Shown piece by piece: positions 1 through 5,388 of a DNA stretch of 9,572 nt. The stretch comes from an uncultured Propionibacteriaceae bacterium (lineage in GTDB: Bacteria; Actinomycetota; Actinomycetes; Propionibacteriales; Propionibacteriaceae), in the NCBI GenBank assembly GCA_945875065.1, contig CAMCJC010000074.1:1-9572 (forward strand), read 5' to 3'. The notes under the pieces are model-generated. The model had not been told where the DNA came from. It made no database searches and saw nothing but the letters and a program-made list of their open reading frames with translations. Both the position numbers and the translations under genes were made by a program. The stretch's first letter is position 1. Every line of letters starts with the position of its first letter.

Positions 1-441
1 GCCGACCAGGTGGCTCGCTTCCAGAACGACTACCGGTCGCTCACTCCGGCGGTGGCCGCTGCTGGTGGAACCATCGATGATGCGAAGGCGTCCGGCATCC
101 GCCGTAACCTCGTGCCCTATTTCGCACCGACCGTGGACCAAGCGTCGATGCAGCCCTGGTATCTACTCGCGGCCGACAAGGACGTCAAGCCTGGAGCCAG
201 CGTCCCCATGAGCTTTCGCTCCGGCTTCGAATGGGTCGCCCAGCGCCCCTATCTGATCTCCGAGAACTCAAACATCGAAGTGACCTGGCTCGCCATGCAG
301 AACTTCGGGCCTGAGGATCAGCCACGCGCCGTGCTGGCATGGGTGCGCGCCGACTTCGAGCTCCGCACCAAGACCTTCTCGAATCTCCGCTCCGGGACCA
401 CCACGACTGGCGAGGCGCTCCGTCAGGAGGTAAAGCAATGA
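1..441 (+). CDS. Unidentified protein, C-terminal part (5' end outside window)
   Basis: The reading frame is open from base 1 and reads Ala-Asp-Gln before a GTG at position 10, so this is most likely the last 146 residues of a longer protein. The GTG has no convincing ribosome binding site in view. The visible part has a short helix-prone start, then alternating hydrophobic and polar stretches that suggest a beta-rich fold (around VPYFAPTVD, SVPMSFRSGFEWVA, NIEVTWLAMQNF and AVLAWVRADFEL), and a Thr/Arg-rich tail. I see no catalytic motif, cysteine pair or membrane segment, and I do not recognise the family. Its stop codon overlaps the start of the next gene by four bases (ATGA), a sign of translational coupling, so it probably works with the membrane protein downstream. 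In a conjugation locus it could be the soluble end of a transfer-complex subunit, but that is inference only. Confidence 0.75.
   Translation, partial: ADQVARFQNDYRSLTPAVAAAGGTIDDAKASGIRRNLVPYFAPTVDQASMQPWYLLAADKDVKPGASVPMSFRSGFEWVAQRPYLISENSNIEVTWLAMQNFGPEDQPRAVLAWVRADFELRTKTFSNLRSGTTTTGEALRQEVKQ
425..430 (+). promoter_or_regulatory. Strong ribosome binding site for the gene at 438
   Basis: AGGAGG lies inside the end of the upstream gene, seven bases before the ATG at 438. It decides the start of the next gene. A longer reading of that frame from 339 would begin deep inside the upstream coding region without a comparable site. Confidence 0.85.
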
Positions 442-1127
442 TCGAAGAAGTCAAGACCTGGCTGCGCGCGCATGCAGGCGTCGTAATGGTGAGTTGCGCG
501 GGAGCCCTCCTGGCGGTCTCGTTGCTCGGGCTCGGCTTGAACCTACTCAGTGACGACAGCACCGCCGCCGAGGCCAAGGCCGCCAAGCTGATCTCGAAGT
601 TGGAGGGCGACCTGGGCAAGGCCGAAGAGGCCTTCAAGACCAACCACGAGGCGCTCCTGGCGCAGCTACCCGGCGTTGACGTCGAGCGAGTGAATCGGGA
701 CCGCGCATCCGGCGAGCAGGTTCTGCTATCCCTGATCGACTCGTCAGCCACCACACGCGACGTGCACCAAACACAGGTCGCGCTGGACAACCGGTACGAG
801 TTCCTGACCCCGACGAGTCGCACGCTGACCGAGTTCACCCCCGAGTGGATGTCGAGCACCGGCGGGTCAGGGCAGGTCTACGTGATCGACGAGGCAACCA
901 CCCAGGTCACGAGCATTCAGGGCCTCGACTACGCCTACACGGGCGTCGCCCGGCTCACCCCCGTCGCAACCGGCAAGAACGAGTACGTCACCTACACGTT
1001 CACCACGACCCAAAACGGCACGATCACCAGCTTCGAGGCCTACCGGACGTCGAGTCGCTCGCGCGACGCCCTTGAGGCCAAGCGCGCCGAGCCGACGGCC
1101 TCTCCCTCCACTGAGACCGACAACTGA
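438..1127 (+). CDS. Single-pass membrane protein with extracytoplasmic domain, VirB8-like in layout
   Basis: This is a 229-residue protein. It has a short cytoplasmic start (about residues 1-13), one hydrophobic segment (about 14-37, VVMVSCAGALLAVSLLGLGL) and a predicted extracytoplasmic part. That part opens with an amphipathic helix rich in Ala, Lys and Glu (42-75), continues with a second helical region (91-140), and then has probable beta strands around QVYVID (146-151), YAYTGVARLTP (166-175) and EYVTYTFTTT (182-191). A Ser/Thr/Glu-rich tail ends it. Small size, one N-terminal TM, then helices followed by an antiparallel sheet is the layout of VirB8/TcpC-type conjugation channel proteins, which carry an NTF2-like domain outside the membrane. 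No diagnostic VirB8 motif is visible, so the assignment is tentative. The ATG at 438 is chosen for its AGGAGG site and four-base overlap with the previous gene. Confidence 0.85.
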   Translation: MIEEVKTWLRAHAGVVMVSCAGALLAVSLLGLGLNLLSDDSTAAEAKAAKLISKLEGDLGKAEEAFKTNHEALLAQLPGVDVERVNRDRASGEQVLLSLIDSSATTRDVHQTQVALDNRYEFLTPTSRTLTEFTPEWMSSTGGSGQVYVIDEATTQVTSIQGLDYAYTGVARLTPVATGKNEYVTYTFTTTQNGTITSFEAYRTSSRSRDALEAKRAEPTASPSTETDN

Positions 1128-1149
1128 CCTACGACTTCGAAGGACAATC

Positions 1150-1632
1150 ATGGCAACCCAAACGCTAGAACGCCCGAAGGAAGACCTAGCCGAGAAGCCG
1201 ACCAAGGCCAAGGTCGCCGCCAAGGGGGATTCCAGTCGCCCTAAGAAGACCCCCACCCGTCCGGCCTGGCTACGCATGCCCAAGGCGGCTGTACCGCCGC
1301 GTCTAGTGGCTTGGTCGCTCTTCCTACGCGGCATCGTGCTGGCCGTCGACTACGTGGTTGTGACCGTCGTTGTGACCGGCATCATTCCGATGCTTGGAGT
1401 ATTCCTGCACCGGCAGGCGGCCGCGGCAGGCGTTCAGCTCTCCCTCGAGGGCAAGATCGCGGTGTGGGGGATGCCGCTCCTGGCTGCGACGCTCCTTATC
1501 ACCGCTGCGACTTACGTGCTGTTGCGCGCCCTGTGGCGGTGGTCCTCACGCCGAATCGAGAAGCTCCGCGACGACGTCACCGAGCCAGAGCCGGAGACCA
1601 GCAGGGCGCGTTCCCGGAAAGCGGGCAAGTGA
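1150..1632 (+). CDS. Small two-TM membrane protein of unknown function
   Basis: This is a 160-residue protein starting at ATG 1150, preceded by GAAGGA at 1139-1144. An in-frame ATG at 1072 would overlap the upstream gene by 56 bases and has no such site. The N-terminal 57 residues are rich in Lys, Pro and Arg and probably disordered and cytoplasmic. Two hydrophobic segments follow (about 61-86 and 103-127), separated by a short loop of about 16 residues. The C-terminal 30 residues are again charged, with WRWSSRRIEKLRDD just after the second TM and an Arg/Lys-rich end. The positive charge at both ends fits an N-in, C-in hairpin. Size and hairpin layout resemble small T4SS inner-membrane subunits (VirB3-like or PrgI-like), but I see no sequence signature for either. 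The gap to the upstream gene is 22 bp, and its stop overlaps the next start. Confidence 0.82.
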   Translation: MATQTLERPKEDLAEKPTKAKVAAKGDSSRPKKTPTRPAWLRMPKAAVPPRLVAWSLFLRGIVLAVDYVVVTVVVTGIIPMLGVFLHRQAAAAGVQLSLEGKIAVWGMPLLAATLLITAATYVLLRALWRWSSRRIEKLRDDVTEPEPETSRARSRKAGK

Positions 1633-2564
1633 TGCGCACAGCTGGCCTTCAGATGAGCAACATCTGGGCAGGGCGCATCCAGCGCGAGCCGGGCACCGAG
1701 ACCTTCTCGATCCAGGATTTGCCGGCCGAGTTGGTGGTGTTGGTGCAGACCATGGACCTACAACACCACGGACCCGACGTGAACTACCGTCCCTACCTGC
1801 ATCTGACCGGAGAGCTGCGGTCCGTGCGGCCCTCCGAGCCCTTGGCGTGCGGGATCACCGAGGTGACTTACGCCCCCGGTGTCGGGGAACAGGTCGATGC
1901 CTTCTACGAGTTCGACGACGCGCAGCTCGTCGAACTCACCCAGAAAGGCTATTTCACCGCCGGATTCTCAGTCCCCGATCACGTGCTCGGCATCGAATGG
2001 GAATTGCCCGCGACGATCGATGCGCTCGTTCTCGCCCCGTCGGCCGCCTACCAGGACGCAGCGGTGGTGTTTACCAACATCCGTCACGGCGCCGAACTCG
2101 AGATCGACTTGGCCACCTCCGGCTACGACCTGGCGGCTTATTTCTCGCATCAGTCGCCGGATCGCAGCCATAGCATGGTTGTTGATGACGACGAGTTGCG
2201 CGTCCGCTCGACCGCCATCAACTCCTTGTTCACCGAGGAGGACTACGCCATGGCCCGCGAGGAAGCAGTGCGGGTCGCACCGGCTCCGAAACCTAAGGAA
2301 ACCGAGCCTTCGGACGCCCTCGACGTCAGCGAGGTCGAGGCCGCCATCGCTGCCGAGCGCGCCGAATACCAGGCCCAGCTGAGCGCCACCACCGGCACTC
2401 TGGAGAACCTCTTCCACGAACATGTCGCATGGACCTTGAACGACGAAACCACTCGTCCTGAAGAGCACGGCGATGGCAGCAAGCCCTCACAGCGACGCAA
2501 CGTTCGAGCCCGTCGCGCGAGCATCAACGGCTCGCCGGCGATGATTCCGATCTCGTTCGACTAA
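1632..2564 (+). CDS. Unidentified soluble protein with basic C-terminal tail
   Basis: This is a 310-residue protein that I do not recognise. The ATG at 1632 shares its A with the previous TGA (TGATG), so it is probably read by re-initiation. A GGAAAG at 1615-1620 may help. An in-frame ATG at 1653 (residue 8) is an alternative start with a poorer site. Residues 1-200 look globular, with mixed strands and helices, no transmembrane segment and no signal peptide; a single Cys occurs at 73. Residues 215-230 are a Pro/Lys/Glu linker, and 231-270 form a Glu/Ala-rich helix (about 232-262) likely to pack as a coil. The tail holds a basic cluster (SQRRNVRARRASIN, 286-299) and ends in PMIPISFD-like hydrophobic residues (AMIPISFD). 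No catalytic motif is evident. Its position between membrane proteins and an AAA+ ATPase suggests a cytoplasmic partner of the transfer apparatus, perhaps binding nucleic acid or membrane through the basic tail. Confidence 0.83.
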   Translation: MRTAGLQMSNIWAGRIQREPGTETFSIQDLPAELVVLVQTMDLQHHGPDVNYRPYLHLTGELRSVRPSEPLACGITEVTYAPGVGEQVDAFYEFDDAQLVELTQKGYFTAGFSVPDHVLGIEWELPATIDALVLAPSAAYQDAAVVFTNIRHGAELEIDLATSGYDLAAYFSHQSPDRSHSMVVDDDELRVRSTAINSLFTEEDYAMAREEAVRVAPAPKPKETEPSDALDVSEVEAAIAAERAEYQAQLSATTGTLENLFHEHVAWTLNDETTRPEEHGDGSKPSQRRNVRARRASINGSPAMIPISFD

Positions 2565-2577
2565 CCCCGGCACTAGC

Positions 2578-2585
2578 AGGAAGGA
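2578..2585 (+). promoter_or_regulatory. Ribosome binding site for the Pro/Gln-rich protein
   Basis: AGGAAGGA lies seven bases before the ATG at 2593, in the 28-bp gap after the previous stop. It fixes the start of the downstream gene. Confidence 0.8.
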
Positions 2586-2592
2586 CCGCCCC

Positions 2593-3495
2593 ATGTCCGA
2601 GCACCCAGCCTCGTCGGTACCACCCGCTCAACAGCCACCCACCCCCCCGCAGCGGCAGGGTCCTGGTCAGCCGCAGGTGCGCTCGCGCGCCAGCTACGCT
2701 CAATCACGTTCACCCCAGCCGCAGCAGGGATCACAGCAGCAAGGGCAGGTGCCCCAGCAAGGACCCCAGCCGATCCCGCAACAACCCCACCAGCGCCCCT
2801 CGCTAAAACCGTTGATCCGGGAGGCCGTCCGGGAGGCGAAGATCGAGGGTGCACTGGCCGGATTGGAGCACGTGGCCAAGGAGAACGAGAACGACTCGGT
2901 CGCTAAGGCCTTCGCCAAGGGAATGGTGAACGGCGGTGTGTCCGCGGTGCGGGAGGCGAGGGCGGACGCCGCCCGGGAGGCCAAAGAGGCACCACAACGC
3001 GCGGCCGAGGCCGCAGAGCGCGCGGCGGACCGAGCCGCCATCCTGGCCGCTGTGGAGGCGGCCCAGGCTGAGCAGCGGGCCGCCCGACTCGAGCGACTCG
3101 AAGCGCAATCCGAACGACGTCAGGCCGTGCTCGACCGCGCGCTACAGAACTCACCCGAGCCATCGGATGCTGGGCCGCGACCAGATGCGTCCCCACACCA
3201 TGAAGGCCAACGTCCCTCCCAGAACCAGCCAGCAGACCCCGAGCAACAGCACGCGCTGCCGCAGGAGCCGAGCCCGGATGTGGAGAGCAAACGAGACGAA
3301 GCGAAGCAACTCGATGAGCCGTCGTCCCGTCAAGCGCCATCGCCCGATAACGCCGCTAGGCCCGAGCCGGAAACCGAGGCGGTTTCCCCCAAGCCCTCCC
3401 GCCCCGAGGGACAGCCGCCGCTGTCACAGCGCTACCCATACAAGTTCTCGCCGGCGGGTGTGAGCCCACAGCAGCAGATGTCGTTCCAAGGCTGA
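2593..3495 (+). CDS. Pro/Gln-rich, largely disordered protein with central Ala-rich helix
   Basis: This is a 300-residue protein with three zones. Residues 1-70 are almost entirely Pro, Gln, Ser and Arg with runs such as PQPQQGSQQQGQ, which means low complexity and probable disorder. Residues 71-185 are strongly helical and charged, rich in Ala, Glu and Arg (LIREAVREAKIEGALAGLEHVAKE, then a long AREAKEAPQRAAEAAERAADR stretch), with one short Gly-containing break near 110-116 (KGMVNGG). This could be a coiled coil or single alpha helix. Residues 186-280 are again Pro/Glu/Ser/Gln-rich. The end (QRYPYKFSPAGVSPQQQMSFQG) is the only aromatic-containing segment and may be a short docking motif. There is no membrane segment, no signal peptide and no catalytic motif. 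The next ATG follows after only six bases, so it is very likely co-translated with the AAA+ ATPase and is a candidate adaptor or partner for it. The family is not recognised. Confidence 0.83.
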   Translation: MSEHPASSVPPAQQPPTPPQRQGPGQPQVRSRASYAQSRSPQPQQGSQQQGQVPQQGPQPIPQQPHQRPSLKPLIREAVREAKIEGALAGLEHVAKENENDSVAKAFAKGMVNGGVSAVREARADAAREAKEAPQRAAEAAERAADRAAILAAVEAAQAEQRAARLERLEAQSERRQAVLDRALQNSPEPSDAGPRPDASPHHEGQRPSQNQPADPEQQHALPQEPSPDVESKRDEAKQLDEPSSRQAPSPDNAARPEPETEAVSPKPSRPEGQPPLSQRYPYKFSPAGVSPQQQMSFQG

Positions 3496-3501
3496 CTGGA
3501 T

Positions 3502-5268
3502 ATGTTCAATGACGCCGCGCTCGACGAGCGCTTTAAGCTTCTGTCAACCCTATCCGATCCGCTGAAGCGCCCCGAGCGCGAGATCGTCGGACGCGACCAC
3601 GAAAAGCTCCAGGTTCGGGCAGGGCTGGAACGCCCGGAGCTACCAAACATCATCCTCCTAGCGGAGGCCGGAACAGGTAAGACGGCCCTGGTCCAGGCGA
3701 CGATGATCTCCGATCCCGAACGCTTGTACTTGGAGGTCGACCCGTCGCGCATGATCTCGCACGCCGGCGGGGCCGAGCAGATGGCGTCGATGCTGAAGGC
3801 GTTCTTCGACGAAGCGGAGGAGTTTGTCTCGTCGACCGGCCGGCATCTCGTGCTCTTCATCGACGAGATTCATCAGATCATCCAGCTCTCCGACGCGGCT
3901 ACCGAGGCGATCAAACCGGTGCTGGCCGCATCTGGTACCCGTGGTATCCGGATCATCGCGGCGACCACGTTCGACGAGTTCCACAAGCACATCTCGCCAA
4001 ACCAGCCGCTGGTGGAACGACTGCAACGCATCAACGTCAACCCACCGGATCAGAAGACGACCATCAAGATCCTGCGGGGGATGTCGGAGCGCTACGAAGT
4101 ATCGGACCAATTCTTCGACGATCACGTCTTCCGCCAGATCTTCGAGTACACGGAGCGCTACATGCCGGCGAGTTCGCAACCGCGAAAGTCGATCCTGGTG
4201 CTGGACTCGATGGTCGGGTGGCATCGCCTGACAGGCCGCCCGATGGACCGGGAGCTCCTCGCGGATGTACTGCAGGAGTCGCTGAACGTCAACGTCGCCT
4301 TCAAAGTGGACGGGGCGAAGGTCAAGGAGCAACTCGACGCCCGCGTCTTCAGCCAGGACCTGGCAACGAGCGCCGTCGCGCGTCGGCTCCAGCTATCCGT
4401 CGCGGACCTGAACGACAAATCCAAGCCGATGGCGAGCATGCTGTTCACCGGCTCCACCGGTGTCGGCAAGACGGAGCTGACCAAAGCTTTGGCCGAATTG
4501 CTTTTCGAGGATGACAAGCACCATCTCGTCCGCTTCGACATGACCGAGTACGCGCACGACGAGTCGTTCGCGGCGTTCCGCTCCGAGTTGACCAAACGCA
4601 TCTGGGACCGCCCTCACGCCGTCTTGCTCTTCGATGAGATCGAGAAGGCCTCGCCGATGGTCACGCGTGTGCTGCTGCAGGTCCTTGATGATGGTCGCCT
4701 CTCCGACGACAATAACCGTGAGGTCTCGTTCCTCAACACCTACATCGTCCTCACCACCAACGCGGGTTCCGAGATCTACGCCACGATCGCCCAGTACGCC
4801 GGCTCCGACACCGGCTCGGGCGAGACGCTGCAGGAATACACGAAGCTAATCCGGCGCTCCATCTCCGATACCTCCGCGGACAACCGTTTCCCGCCCGAGC
4901 TCCTCGGCCGCATCGACGTCATCGTCCCGTTCCAGCCGCTGTCGCTGACCACCCAGAAGAAGATCGTGCACGCCAAGCTCCGAAAGCTCGTGCAAGAGGT
5001 TCTGATCAAACACAACGTGCGGCTGGAGGTCGACGAGGCCGTCCTCCAGTACCTCATCGAGGACAAAGGAGACACCGACTCCAACGCCGGCGGTGCCCGA
5101 GCCGCTGTCGCCCGACTCACCGACGAGGTCACAACCTCCGTCGCGACGTTCATCAACGAGCACCCAGGACAGCGCCAGATCGCCGTGTACGTCGTGGGCG
5201 ATCTAGTCAGCAACGACAAGGCGCTTCTCAAGTCGGATGCCCGCATCGAGGTCAGCGCCCTACGCTAG
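3502..5268 (+). CDS. Tandem AAA+ ATPase of ClpA/ClpB type lacking pore loops
   Basis: This 588-residue protein has two AAA+ modules. D1 shows Walker A EAGTGKT (55-61), Walker B LVLFIDE (116-122), sensor-1 region AATTFDEF (153-160) and an Arg-finger candidate in VERLQR (171-176). D2 shows Walker A GSTGVGKT (317-324), Walker B AVLLFDE (373-379), a conserved LLQVLDDGRL block (391-400), sensor 1 TTN (418-420), Arg finger in LLGRID (R470) and sensor 2 GGAR (530-533). The order and wording match ClpA/ClpB, and both Walker B glutamates are kept, so ATP hydrolysis is expected. Unlike those chaperones (about 750-860 residues) it has no Clp N-domain or ClpB M-domain. The D1 pore motif KYRG position reads GGAE (89-92). 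The D2 GYVG loop is deleted, leaving DMTEY...WDRPHAVLLFDE about 12 residues shorter. No IGL/IGF ClpP-docking loop is seen. It is thus unlikely to thread substrates in the usual way. It is the last gene of the first operon. A weak AAGG (3488-3491) precedes the start, and translation is probably coupled. Confidence 0.93.
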   Translation: MFNDAALDERFKLLSTLSDPLKRPEREIVGRDHEKLQVRAGLERPELPNIILLAEAGTGKTALVQATMISDPERLYLEVDPSRMISHAGGAEQMASMLKAFFDEAEEFVSSTGRHLVLFIDEIHQIIQLSDAATEAIKPVLAASGTRGIRIIAATTFDEFHKHISPNQPLVERLQRINVNPPDQKTTIKILRGMSERYEVSDQFFDDHVFRQIFEYTERYMPASSQPRKSILVLDSMVGWHRLTGRPMDRELLADVLQESLNVNVAFKVDGAKVKEQLDARVFSQDLATSAVARRLQLSVADLNDKSKPMASMLFTGSTGVGKTELTKALAELLFEDDKHHLVRFDMTEYAHDESFAAFRSELTKRIWDRPHAVLLFDEIEKASPMVTRVLLQVLDDGRLSDDNNREVSFLNTYIVLTTNAGSEIYATIAQYAGSDTGSGETLQEYTKLIRRSISDTSADNRFPPELLGRIDVIVPFQPLSLTTQKKIVHAKLRKLVQEVLIKHNVRLEVDEAVLQYLIEDKGDTDSNAGGARAAVARLTDEVTTSVATFINEHPGQRQIAVYVVGDLVSNDKALLKSDARIEVSALR

Positions 5269-5271
5269 CGT

Positions 5272-5283
5272 TCTATCGATAGA
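5272..5283 (+). promoter_or_regulatory. Perfect 12-bp palindrome, candidate operator
   Basis: TCTATCGATAGA equals its own reverse complement and lies four bases after the stop of the AAA+ gene, 14 bp upstream of the proposed -35 box. Its half-site GATAGA recurs at 5292-5297 and 5300-5305. With no U-tract or long stem it does not look like a terminator. A regulator-binding site is the more natural reading, but no regulator gene is seen here. Confidence 0.4.
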
Positions 5284-5285
5284 CA

Positions 5286-5318
5286 CATCAAGATAGATTG
5301 ATAGACAGTCCCTTGATG
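5286..5318 (+). promoter_or_regulatory. Inverted repeat flanking the -35 box, candidate operator
   Basis: CATCAAG at 5286-5292 and CTTGATG at 5312-5318 are exact reverse complements, separated by 19 bases that contain the proposed -35 hexamer (5298-5303). The arm centres are 26 bp apart, about two and a half helical turns. The position between and around the promoter elements suggests a repressor or activator site. It is too widely spaced to be a typical terminator. Confidence 0.35.
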
Positions 5319-5325
5319 CTATAGA
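5298..5325 (+). promoter_or_regulatory. Putative sigma-70-type promoter for the coiled-coil/coupling-protein genes
   Basis: TTGATA (5298-5303) and TATAGA (5320-5325) are separated by 16 bp in the only clearly A/T-rich stretch of the window. Transcription would begin near 5332, giving a leader of about 57 bases before the ATG at 5389. This is the one place where a second transcript could naturally start. Expression by read-through from the first operon is also possible, since no terminator is visible. Confidence 0.5.
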
Positions 5326-5373
5326 GTGATCGACCATAGGGTACTCATCTACCAGACGAACCGCGCATCCTAC

Positions 5374-5380
5374 GAAGGGA
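5374..5380 (+). promoter_or_regulatory. Ribosome binding site for the coiled-coil protein
   Basis: GAAGGGA lies eight bases before the ATG at 5389. It supports that start over an in-frame GTG at 5326, which would fall at or before the predicted transcription start and has no Shine-Dalgarno sequence. Confidence 0.75.
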
Positions 5381-5388
5381 TCGACACC

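Noticed and set aside
1311..1631. N-terminal extension of the 310-residue protein back to 1311
   Set aside because: It would overlap the two-TM protein almost fully in another frame, and the extension is Arg/His-rich with no start site. The coupled ATG at 1632 fits better.
3658..4332. Open frame on the - strand opposite the AAA+ ATPase
   Set aside because: It is antisense to the conserved ATPase motifs and is therefore a shadow; no independent coding signal.
3502..5268. Calling the AAA+ gene clpB, clpA or clpC
   Set aside because: It lacks the N-domain, M-domain, ClpP-docking loop and both pore loops, so a housekeeping Clp name would mislead.
5263..5270. Palindrome CGCTAGCG at the stop codon of the AAA+ gene
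   Set aside because: Eight bases overlapping the stop, no loop and no T-run; not a terminator and too short to call an operator.
5326..5388. GTG start at 5326 for the coiled-coil protein
   Set aside because: It touches the -10 box, lies before the predicted transcript start and lacks a Shine-Dalgarno sequence, while the ATG at 5389 has GAAGGGA at good spacing.
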